DNA of 64,000 nt from Bolinopsis microptera (lineage: Eukaryota > Ctenophora > Tentaculata > Lobata > Bolinopsidae): positions 13,616,169 through 13,680,168 of the forward strand of contig NC_087072.1 in NCBI RefSeq assembly GCF_026151205.1, in the 5' to 3' direction. This document shows positions 26,181-35,794 of this stretch, in pieces. The notes beneath the pieces are model-generated. The model saw only the letters and a list, made by a program, of their open reading frames with translations. It was not told where the DNA came from and ran no database searches. Both the position numbers and the translations under genes were made by a program. Position 1 is the stretch's first letter. The number at the start of each line of letters is the position of its first letter.

Positions 26181-26696
26181 ATTTTACCAAAACCCATAAT
26201 CATGGGTAGAGTGGACCGCTGTCAGTGTCTCTCTTTCCCAAACAAAAGGAAATGATATTACTTTGATTGACCGTTCTCAAATGCAAAATGATACTGAGAA
26301 TGAAATCGGTCGCTCGCTTTTCCCATTCATTCACGGCTTACGAATTGTTTAATTAAGTTTCGATTGATTACATCAATCAGATGCTGTAAAAATCTCTTTG
26401 GGTTGCGTTCGGGTCGATACCTAGTATTTCGGGGTAAGGGACAAGGGTGGTAGTTATTACTTATTGAACAAGCTGAAGTTTATTGAATCTTCATTGCCGA
26501 GTACAGCTGCCTTTGGGTAGTTCTTCTTAATCTATTACAATTGTAAATGAATGGGTAAAGCGAGCGACCGATTTCATTCTCAGTATCATTTTGCATTTGA
26601 GAACGGTCAATCAAAGTAATATCATTTCCTTTTGTTTGGGAAAGAGAGACACTGACAGCGGTCCACTCTACCCATGATTATGGGTTTTGGTAAAAT
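26181..26696. repeat. Palindrome P1 (arms about 150 bp), end of repeat family U
   Basis: The outer ends read ATTTTACCAAAACCC and its inverse. Arms of about 150 bp are nearly perfect inverted copies, separated by about 215 bp of unique spacer. The same palindrome recurs at 49693-50021 (spacer almost gone) and 51064-51571 (spacer present, reverse orientation). On its right side it continues directly into unit U. Confidence 0.9.
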
Positions 26697-27517
26697 ATCA
26701 TCTCTTTTTGATTATAATGTCAGGGTACTTTATAAAGTCGAAATATAAACTGATATCTTCGTTAATAAGGAGGAAGTTTCAACGATTTCGAATTTTTTCC
26801 TTTAAAAACATTTCCTTGTGTTTAGGGAAGCATATCGGTCGATCACTGACTGAATATGCCACTTAATACTCATTCAAGTTGGCATTATATTCATATTGAT
26901 GACATTAAACTGTCGTGGCAAAGCAGAATTTGTTGGAAATCACGAATGAGCAAAATTCTCACCTTTCGCACGTGCAAACTTTGAGCGGACGTTACGTGCG
27001 CATCCAATATTGAATCGCCGTACATTTTTGCATGTAATTGTTTTATATATAGCTTGATAAGCATGCAAAGTTTCAAAGTATTTCAAGAAGAACTGTAATC
27101 ACAACGGCACTCTAAAGTTGACAGAAAATGACGAAAACAGCAATTTTCAGTGATTTTAGCGATTTTCTATCAATTTGGGCGTTTCCCAACGTGTGCAACT
27201 TTTCGATTTTCAACTTTAAAACTAGCCTAATGCACAATTTATACCTATAGGAAGCAGAACTGAGCTCCACAACCCAAGGCATGGCCCAACACCAGAGAAT
27301 ACTAAATCGCAAAATTGACGTTTTTATAAAATAATTCTTCAAAAAAGCACAAACTTCAATGACGAATATCTTTATGAAGGAGCAAGCTAGAAAAATTTTC
27401 CGGTAGATTTTCAGAATGCTTGAACAATTATCTAAGGTAAAAATTTCCTCAGATTTTGAATAAAATTACTCCTTAATGGTTTAAAATTAATTTTAAAAGC
27501 TATTACTTTGTCAACAA
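26697..27517 (-). repeat. Repeat unit U, first half of copy A
   Basis: Nearly identical, inverted, to 50270-51063 and similar to 48940-49692. The conserved ORFs in it (for example 27112-27342) only reflect repeat identity and contain no known domain. The unit is cut at 27518 and resumes at about 33858 after a 6.3-kb insert. Confidence 0.85.
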
Positions 27518-28814
27518 GAATTGCGCCGGTTAGCGGACGCTAGATTTCCATCAACCGTAGTGATTGCCATGCCTTTTAAAATTTAAAATTAAAATTAACG
27601 ATAGTTTCATGTTGGTCAAAATATTAAATAATGGTTCTTTATTCACCATTCTTGGGGCGCTACGGAACACAAAATGGAGGGGTTGTCATTTAGTCAAATT
27701 TAAAAAGTTAAATGACCGGACATCGTAGCGCCTGCGCCTGTGTGGTGATATGCAGTTAAAAGTCGTGAAATCCGTAGTAGGTAGTGCAACTCATAATAAC
27801 ATTTATGGTCCATTTCGTATAACAAATCAAGCACTCACAACAAAACGAGAAGTTAGTACGTTGTACCGCATCATGATCAATGATCAAGTAAAGAAAAGCG
27901 CGAGCTACTAACTACTTAACACATATTGCATATAATGTATAAAATCCGGGAAATCGCTTGTTATCTAAATCATCAATATCATAAGATATTTTCTATTATT
28001 ATCTATGTCATAAATTTTCCTTGTGTTTGAATTCTGTCACTTTTTAACTGTTTCTAGTATTTGATATTTTCGGCCGATTTCTGCACTTTTTCACTGGGTC
28101 ATCTTCATATTTTCTGGGATGGAGACGACGCATATCAGCATTTAAGGAAGAGTTTGCCTGACTGACTTACTTCATTAGACACTTCTGGTCAAGGTTTGTA
28201 ATCACCTTCTTCACTCACTATTTGGATGTGACTTTATCACTCCCACTCTCGTTACTTCTCCTCATACTTTTTACGCTTGTTTATTTTATTTTTTTATTTT
28301 AATTTTGAACTGCACATTTATTTTGTGTAATTGTTAAGTATTGCCTGCCACACAACCCGTTCATAGAGTTTATCTTTATAATTAATTTCTACTTGGGAAT
28401 TTATCTCACAGATTATCTACCGCTTGATTCATTTTAACATTTAATTACTCACCAAGGAGAACTTATTACACTCGTGGCAGTTATTCATCAACTGTATCAC
28501 CTGATTAAACACGTAGGGCCACCTCCTGCCTTCCCTTATTTTACCAACACGAGTCGCGATCCGGCCTCTTCGCCTAAACCGGTAGATCATCAATTGTCAT
28601 GGCTTCTACCCTTCTCTTAACTCTTTGACTATGAGTCTTCTTGTTAGACATTACCTTTTCATAATTATACCTCCTTGATTCATCTTTGCTAAAAACAAGT
28701 TGACATTTTATATTTTTATTAACTTATTGCTTATTTTCCTCCTCTATACTTTACAGATTACTATACTTTTTACTTTTACCCGTCCTCTATTTGTTAACAT
28801 TTCAGCGATTTAAC

Positions 28815-31800
28815 ATGAATAAGAATCAAACCTCTGCAATCAATGTAAACAGGCAACTTATACAATTCCTCCAACTAAATTGTCACAAATCTCTGGTTCC
28901 CACATCCTTCCTTGGACCCGAACTTCTTGCCTCAGCTCCATTCATTGTCATAATTAGCGAACCTCCGCTCAAACGCAAAGACTCCAAATTAGATGGTTTC
29001 CACCACCAACACTCGGCGTTCTACTCGACTAAAACAGGAGCTCCACGAGCAGCCATTATAACATCTACCAACTTCGCCCCTATATCTTCAACACTTCATA
29101 GATTCTCCAACAGAGACATGATCACAGTGCGGTTCGACAACCTAGTAGTTTCATCCATCTATTGGCATCCTGACAACAAAACTCTCCCGGAGGAACTCCC
29201 ACCGCTGATAGATTGGTGTCGGGACAACTCCATGAAACTGGTTATAGGCGGAGACTTCAACGCCCACCACGAACTATGGAAAAGCAACAAAACCTCACCG
29301 AAAGGTCGCATTATAAGTGACCTCATTAACAATAAGAATCTGATACTTCTCAACATTGGATCGGAGCCCACTTGGTGCAGCCGTGGCCTTAACAGCATCA
29401 TTGACCTGACTCTTTCTTCTTCAAACATTTCGGCTGATATTGCAGAATGGAAAGTATCTGATAAGAACATGTACTCCGACCATAAGCTGATTACTTTCAC
29501 ACTCAATCAATCGAAACAAGGTAAAAGATTCAGACCAACGACAAAGAAAACTTGCATAGATTATGATAAGCTCCGAATAGAACTGACCCCCCAACTTCAA
29601 AATGTAGACTGGAATCATCATGCAGACAACCTGGACGAACTCAATTACAAGGCTTCATCCCTCCATCAGTCCATCTCTGAAAGCATCAAAAAATCCACCT
29701 CAAAAATATACTATAAAGCAAAAATATCAGAAGCAGAATGGTGGAATGAAGAGATTCAAGAAAACAGAGACAAACTATTAGAGGCCAAATCAAATTTTGA
29801 AGACGACAAAGACTCAATTGAATTGTACAAACATCTAAAAGATGCCCAATCTACTTACAGCAAATCAATTCGTAGGGGTAAATTCCAATCTTACCAAAAC
29901 TTCTGTTCTTCACGGAACAAGGCTGAATCGGCCAAACTCATCAAGCAGCTACAAAATCCGCTACACAGCGTTCGGTTTAGTTGTCCGAGTATCACTAACG
30001 AAAATAACGAGCACTTCTCGAGTGACAGTGATGCACTAAAGTTTATGGTCGATACACTCGCACCCGGCACATCCTTCAAGGATTCTGAAGACATCCCTAG
30101 GAGCGATTATGTAGGATTACCAATCGACTTCGAAGAATATATCGCTCTTGTTAGGGAGGTGGAACAAATATGTTCCACTTCTCGTATCAAAGAACTAATG
30201 AAGAACACAAACACGAAGTCAGCCCCAGGACCAGATGACATATCCTACAAAATTCTTGAGCACTGTTGGGATATGCTAGAAGTGCCTGTAAAATATATCT
30301 TCATGGACTGCTTTCTTCTGGGGGCCATCCCAGATATCTGGCTATCATCCTCGGGAATTTTCATTCCTAAACCTGGTATAAAAGAACATGTAAGTCCCAA
30401 ATCTTACCGCACTATCAACCTTTCTCCTTGTATACTAAAATGCCTGGAACGATTAATCATATGGCATCTTGAAATTGATCTGGACCTGGAATCCTACCTT
30501 CACCATAGTCAATATGGGTTTAGGAGAGGGAAATCATGTGACCACGCGATTAGCAGTCTGGTACATAAGATCGAACAGTCCTTAGTAGACAGGGGGATTA
30601 CTGTGGGTATCTTCATAGACATATCTGGAGCATTCGACAACGTTTCAACAGAGTACATCCTCAAAGTGCTACGGAACTCTCCGGTATCAAAATCAGTTTA
30701 CAACCTAATAAAGTACCTCCTTTCCAACCGGAGAGTGACGTATACACTTGGCAAGGCGATCATTATAAGACTGCTACTTAAAGGTTTTGCTCAAGGAGGA
30801 CGTCTAGGCCCAACTCTTTGGAACTTAGTAGTCGACCTCCTACTGAAGAGGATTAGTATTGAGGAATTTATTCAGGCATTCGCTGACGACATTGCATCCC
30901 TTATATCCGGCACAGAGATAACTGACATCAGACAAAGGGCGCAATCAGTTGTACGGACAATTGAAACTTGGTGTACGGAAGCGGGTCTCCAATTAAATAC
31001 ACAAAAGTCAAAGGTCGTAATATTCACGCACCGTCATAATGTATCTTTGGACCAACCAATACTGTACCAGGGGACCCCCCTTCCAGTTACAACTACGGTT
31101 AAATACCTAGGAGTGCACCTAGACTCCAAACTGTCGTGGATTACCCACTTGGAAAAAAAGATAACTGCGGCCAACATCCAACAAGCAGCGATCAAGAAAA
31201 CTACGGCAAGGAATTGGGGCCTTAACCCAACAACCCTCAGATGGATATATAAATGCGTGACAAGGCCAACGATCACTTATGGAAGTCTCTTCTGGGCCAA
31301 TTCTGCCATGCAGAACAAGAGCATGAATAACAAGTTAACTAAAGTCTTCAACACGGCAGCCAGATCTATAACAGGAACATCTAAGTGTTCGCCACTCACT
31401 AGCACAACTTCTATAGCAAATATTGAACCGGTTAACCTTAGCGTAAAAAGAACGGCTTTCTTGACTTTAAACCGGATACAGTCATCAAGCCCTTATATAG
31501 AAACTTTACCACCCAAAGGCAAATTCACTCCCCACTCTAAGTTTGGAAAGGACCTTCAGCAGAATATCTTTGACCAAAACCTACCATTTGAATCGGTGGA
31601 CAGAACCATTAAACCATTCTATAATATAGACAGGCAATTCACCGTCGATACCTCACCCAATATCGACATGTCGGATTTCTACGACCTACCCTTCTGCTCC
31701 CTAGTTTTTACGGACGGATCAAAAACTTCAGAGGGTAAAACTGGATCCGGCTGGGCCATCTTCCACTGTCAAAATCCGGCAGAGCCCAACTGTGGAAAGA

Positions 31801-32564
31801 TCCGGATATCAGACCATTCAACGGTATTCCAAGCCGAAATGTTTGCAATCTGTGCAGCTACACTTAACCTGCTTGATAACCCGGACTTTATCAATCGGAA
31901 CATTCAGTTCTTCAGCGACAGCATGAGCTCTCTCCATGCGCTGTCAAACCATTATCCCACTTCAACTATGACAATAGACACCATAAAAGCCTTGAACTCC
32001 CTAGGTTTGAAATCAAAGATAACGCTTCACTGGGTAAGAGGCCACACAGGGGTAACGGGAAACGAACTCGCGGACAGCCTGGCAAAAGAAGCCACCAGTC
32101 TTGATAGTGTGGGACAGGTTACCCCCGTTCCGTACTCCAGCTTCAAAGCCAAACTCAAAAGTTGGTCTTTCGCGCAAAGCAAATCATCTTTAGAAGCATC
32201 ACCCTCCACTAATAAGCTTCATAAGCTAGTTGTCTCCCTCCATAAGAAAGAATCATTATCCACCATCACAGAAATGACAACAGCGGACCTTCATAAACTT
32301 ACCAACATACTTTCTAACAGAGCACCTCTATACTCATTTTTGTTTAAAATAAAAAAGAAACCTACAGATATCTGTCCTCGATGCCATCTAGAACCAGAAG
32401 ACAATGTCCATTTTCTTTGTAATTGCCCATTTTTATTCACCTTACGAAGCGCTACCTTTGGTTTTCCAGTTCTTAAAATAAATGACCTTTTCAAAATAAA
32501 ATCCTTTAAATTATTATCATTCATTAAAAAAAGCGAAATTTTCCTTAGACAATACGTACAATGA
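28815..32564 (+). CDS. Intact I-like non-LTR retrotransposon polyprotein (EN-RT-RNase H)
   Basis: An uninterrupted 1249-residue ORF from ATG 28815. The order is an APE-type endonuclease (LNCHKS, ISEPP, GGDFNAHHELW near residue 144, then YSDHKLI), a reverse transcriptase (APGPDDISYKIL, FRRGKSCDHAI, FIDISGAFDNV, QGGRLGPTLWN, and FADD near 689), and RNase H (FTDGS near 966, AEMFAICAA, FFSDSMSSLHAL, HWVRGHTGVTGNELAD). A CPRC...H...CNCP zinc-knuckle-like motif near 1187 ends it. All expected catalytic residues are visible. RNase H after RT places it in the I/R1/LOA/Tad group rather than CR1 or RTE; I cannot fix the clade. No ORF1 is seen in about 1.2 kb upstream. A-rich tail with AAATAAAAATCAA words at about 32776-32816. 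Full coding capacity suggests recent activity. Confidence 0.93.
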   Translation: MNKNQTSAINVNRQLIQFLQLNCHKSLVPTSFLGPELLASAPFIVIISEPPLKRKDSKLDGFHHQHSAFYSTKTGAPRAAIITSTNFAPISSTLHRFSNRDMITVRFDNLVVSSIYWHPDNKTLPEELPPLIDWCRDNSMKLVIGGDFNAHHELWKSNKTSPKGRIISDLINNKNLILLNIGSEPTWCSRGLNSIIDLTLSSSNISADIAEWKVSDKNMYSDHKLITFTLNQSKQGKRFRPTTKKTCIDYDKLRIELTPQLQNVDWNHHADNLDELNYKASSLHQSISESIKKSTSKIYYKAKISEAEWWNEEIQENRDKLLEAKSNFEDDKDSIELYKHLKDAQSTYSKSIRRGKFQSYQNFCSSRNKAESAKLIKQLQNPLHSVRFSCPSITNENNEHFSSDSDALKFMVDTLAPGTSFKDSEDIPRSDYVGLPIDFEEYIALVREVEQICSTSRIKELMKNTNTKSAPGPDDISYKILEHCWDMLEVPVKYIFMDCFLLGAIPDIWLSSSGIFIPKPGIKEHVSPKSYRTINLSPCILKCLERLIIWHLEIDLDLESYLHHSQYGFRRGKSCDHAISSLVHKIEQSLVDRGITVGIFIDISGAFDNVSTEYILKVLRNSPVSKSVYNLIKYLLSNRRVTYTLGKAIIIRLLLKGFAQGGRLGPTLWNLVVDLLLKRISIEEFIQAFADDIASLISGTEITDIRQRAQSVVRTIETWCTEAGLQLNTQKSKVVIFTHRHNVSLDQPILYQGTPLPVTTTVKYLGVHLDSKLSWITHLEKKITAANIQQAAIKKTTARNWGLNPTTLRWIYKCVTRPTITYGSLFWANSAMQNKSMNNKLTKVFNTAARSITGTSKCSPLTSTTSIANIEPVNLSVKRTAFLTLNRIQSSSPYIETLPPKGKFTPHSKFGKDLQQNIFDQNLPFESVDRTIKPFYNIDRQFTVDTSPNIDMSDFYDLPFCSLVFTDGSKTSEGKTGSGWAIFHCQNPAEPNCGKIRISDHSTVFQAEMFAICAATLNLLDNPDFINRNIQFFSDSMSSLHALSNHYPTSTMTIDTIKALNSLGLKSKITLHWVRGHTGVTGNELADSLAKEATSLDSVGQVTPVPYSSFKAKLKSWSFAQSKSSLEASPSTNKLHKLVVSLHKKESLSTITEMTTADLHKLTNILSNRAPLYSFLFKIKKKPTDICPRCHLEPEDNVHFLCNCPFLFTLRSATFGFPVLKINDLFKIKSFKLLSFIKKSEIFLRQYVQ

Positions 32565-32816
32565 TTTACATTACTATACAATTATTTCTATTGCTAATTC
32601 TTGAGGGTCCGATTAAATATTTTTCATACCGTAACTACATTATCCTGTAGCCTTCCGTTTTTACAATTTAGGATTTTTTCACTTCACTCAAGATACATTA
32701 CTTATATTCACTTATGATACATTGCAATTAATATTCCATCATACACTTCTTTTACTCAATGTACTTCTTCTTCATTTAAAAAAAATCAAATAAAAATAAA
32801 AATCAAAATAAATATC

Positions 32817-33857
32817 TTCAAGCTACGCTACTCTACACTCGCTAAAACACGTTAGCCCATAAATAACACGCTTTAGAAATTATCATCACAGGACAACATG
32901 GCACCTAAAACTTTGAACATAACACGAGGAAACATGGACAAAACTGAACAAAGAACCACATTCGAAGACTGAAACATCTGAATGACTCTGCAACCCAGGA
33001 ATCCACTATTCAGTTATTATCGCTCAATAATCGGTTTGGTATCGACGTTACATACTTTATTATTTTTTTTTTTTTAAAGATGATTTTAGAAACCAGGGAA
33101 TTTCAATTAAAGTTACCCTCCTAAGGCTAACATTAAATCGCTGATTTTATTTATATATATCTTTTTTTTTGGTTCTTTCTTTTCCTTCAAAACATTCCAG
33201 TACATTGTGCAGAAAGTTGGAGATGAAGCCGTAGTACGTACATGTAGCATTGCACTGGATCGAACTTGCAGAGTGTGGTTTCCTCCAGTCTGCGCCGCGC
33301 GCTTATATAAACATACGCGGCGCAGATCGACTGGAGGAGATTGCACTGTGTAGGCTCCGGTGTAATGTGATATGTATGTACTACGGCTTTACAAATTTTG
33401 GAAGCATGTAGGGATATATATCTGATACCAATCGTATAAACTAAAAATACTCTAGCACAATTGTAACTGCAGTTTTACAGAACTCTAAATGCTTAATGAA
33501 CACTCTTGCAGGTACCACCCGTATTCACACTCAGACCTGAGTTTAGTCATTTTCCGATACGAGATTGGGGACGGGTTCTATAAACAAACAAACAAACAAA
33601 CAATTCATCAATTGGCGCCGCGCGCAATCTAAAGTGTAATTCGATCAATCGTCAAATCGTGCAAACGTATGCGGAGGGTAACCATGGCGACTACACCATA
33701 ACTGCTCTGCGCGCGGAGAATATGCATTAAAATAACGTATGCGGAGGGTTATGCATGTTTTGCTTTGTGACACCACGAAAAACTTAGCTACCTACTATAC
33801 CCATTCTCAATTCCTTCCATTTCTATACATCTTATGCCTTTTTAAAGAAAAAGACAG
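32817..33857. other. 3' part of the insert, no gene seen
   Basis: Contains a T run (about 33062-33075), a GC-rich inverted repeat (33282-33338) and an AAAC microsatellite (about 33582-33602). The words GTATGCGGAGGGT occur twice (about 33667 and 33739). No coding signal. Confidence 0.4.
33282..33338. repeat. GC-rich inverted repeat (hairpin)
   Basis: TCCAGTC.TGCGCCGCG is inverted as CGCGGCGCAGATCGACTGGA across an AT-rich loop containing TATATAA. The flanking DNA is AT-rich, so the hairpin stands out. Confidence 0.7.
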
Positions 33858-34650
33858 TTGATGTAAAAAATCAAGTTTTAAAAACGGTTAACTTGATGAC
33901 GTCATCAAGGGGTGTCTATGACGTCAAATAATTTTTTTATACAATTTAAACTAAAGTATAAACAATTATTTGCAAGACCTGTGGTCGGAAATGGCTGTAT
34001 CTGTTATACTTTTGAATCTATGGACACCTAAATACAGGCTACAATTGACTGACAAAGCGTCTATCCCTGAATATGTATGTATATCTGTATATATCACGAC
34101 AATCTATCGTAAAACAGGGGTTCTAGAAAACCGATTTCCCGATGCTCCTGAAACCTGAAACTTTTTTTGCAGTCGATTTGGTCAACGTCTAGACGCCCTG
34201 AAAAATTTCAGATCTCTAACTCAATTTTAACATGGTTTTTAAGGCACCTGAATATGGCGATTTTGGGTTTTTTACCGAATTTCGTATAACAGTGCTGGCG
34301 AGTATTTTATGCAAATTTCTTAAAAATCTCAACATAACTATTTTTTATTCCTGTCATCTTTGACATCAAATAAGAATGTTTTGAACTAAAAATAAATCTG
34401 CTGAACGACTTCCGATGAGTCTTGCCTGAAAAATGCCTGAAAAACTCCTGCCGGAGGCGGCGGCCTTCGGCCGCCGCCTCCGGCCGGAGTGCACGCTTCG
34501 CGTGCACGAAAGAGGCTTCCGACGAGTACCAAAGGGGTTATAACAGTAAAGGGGGTATAATTGTAAAGGGGGTACAATAGTAAAGGGAGTACATAGTATA
34601 CCCCCAATAAAGACATCGCTCGTGCTTGCCAGCACTGTGATTTAAGGGCC
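33858..34650 (-). repeat. Repeat unit U, second half of copy A
   Basis: Inverted relative to 47713-48240 and 48257-48800. Includes a 17-base tandem array (GTAAAGGGGGTATAA type) at about 34530-34592 and the paired hairpins at 34450-34507. Confidence 0.85.
34450..34507. repeat. Two adjacent perfect hairpins in repeat unit U
   Basis: First: GCCGGAGGCGGCGGCC, loop TTC, then its exact inverse (34450-34484, 16-bp stem). Second: GTGCACGC, loop TTC, GCGTGCAC (34489-34507, 8-bp stem). Both have the same 3-base loop. In the 47.9-kb copy the small hairpin is kept, but the inner half of the large one is deleted. Confidence 0.9.
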
Positions 34651-34799
34651 ATTATCAAAAGTTTTATTTTCAAATAAAAGTGGCATACCAAAAGGATTAC
34701 ACGAATTAATACCATACGGTTTCAAAGTTTTGAGTTTTTGTATAAGATTATATAAAAAGATGTTCGTTAACTTCTAAATTACTAGGGCTAGAATTCTTT

Positions 34800-35165
34800 T
34801 GTATCACGTCGTGACCCCCATTGTCGTTTCACTGCACTGTAGCGTTTCTACGATACAGGGGAGCCGCGCACTTGTGCGTGGCGGGTCATACAATGTAAGA
34901 TAAGAATTCTTAAAGATAAAAACATTATAAGAAGCATCAAAATCAGATCTATTAGATTTAGAAAGGTTATGTGAGTCTATAAGGTGAGCTGCTAAACTAT
35001 AAGTGTCATTATCATCAGATAAAAAAATCATCACTTAGTTTTAAGGAAAGGTCTTTCAATAATTTATCATAGTTAGCTTTATGTTCGGTTACATTTTTCA
35101 TAAAGAGTCCTAACGGTACGTCCAACATAGCAGAAAGGAGACGGACATAAATTGCAAATGAATAT
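34800..35165 (-). pseudogene. Penelope-like element fossil (GIY-YIG endonuclease C-terminal end)
   Basis: Read on the minus strand with two frameshifts: CYVGRTVRTLYEK, then VTEHKANYDKLLKDLSLKL, then YSLAAHLIDSHNLSK and FDASYNVFIFKNS. The YVG...T..R.L..R..EH and later AAHL.D.H pattern is that of GIY-YIG nuclease domains at the C terminus of Penelope-like retroelements. The reverse transcriptase part is missing and frames are broken, so it is inactive. Flanking blocks recur near 25880-26160. Confidence 0.6.
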
Positions 35166-35794
35166 ACATATATACTATGTTGTAACTAGAACAGGTCCCT
35201 GGAACTTAATTAAGCACCCTGTATATTTATTGTTTAATACACATGATTTACAGATTTTGTTTTATTTTTGCTGCATCATAAAAGTAAAATTCTCCATTTA
35301 CCTTACAGTAAGATTTATAAATAAAATGAACAACAAGAACTTTCGGCCCATCGCTAAAGCTGCTTAAAGGTACAAATACATGGAAAATATCTTGAAAACT
35401 TAATAAGCAATTAACGTTCTAGAGATTTACAAAAATTTAAATGTAATACTTGAGTTCAGTCGGTCAGTGGCTGAATTTATTTAATAATATATTTTTTAAC
35501 CCGAGCGTAACAATTCATGTCGTCTTTATACCTCAGAATCTCGTGTCCCAGTGACTTCAGACCCCAACTGATCTAACAACCCACTCCCTTTAACTCCAAA
35601 CCTAAACTCTTAATCTTACCTTAACCTTAATCTTATTCCCAACCCTATCTCTCACCCTATTTTTTATCCTCGGTCTCACTGGGCACAAGGTTTTAAATCA
35701 AACTAAATACAGTTATCGAATTTCAGTAAGCTAAGAAGAGGCGTCGTCATATAGATATCCAAACATCCTTAGGGATATCCCATATCTCGTAACT
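35166..35794. other. Intergenic, mostly repeat flank
   Basis: The part near 35320-35430 matches the dispersed repeat at 25.9 kb. The remainder includes a run of variant CCTAA-like words at about 35575-35665 (ACCCTAT, AACCTTAA), not a clean telomeric array. No gene seen. Confidence 0.4.

Larger units (their letters stand above)
27518..33857. mobile_element. 6.3-kb insert within repeat unit U, carrying the LINE
   Basis: Aligned with the uninterrupted copies near 48880 and 50230, unit U breaks after CTTGATTTTT (minus strand, about 33858) and resumes at GACAAAGTAAT (about 27517). Everything between is therefore extra DNA. It contains the LINE, about 1.2 kb before its ORF and about 1.3 kb after. 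Clear target duplications or terminal repeats of the whole insert were not found, so it may be a composite of several events. Confidence 0.65.

Noticed and set aside
27112..27342. 76-residue ORF conserved between 27.2 and 50.5 kb
   Set aside because: Conservation is explained by whole-repeat identity that extends far beyond the ORF; the third related copy (about 49.1 kb) lacks an equivalent open frame.
35575..35665. Possible telomeric repeat array
   Set aside because: The CCTAA-like words vary in length and sequence, so no regular array exists.
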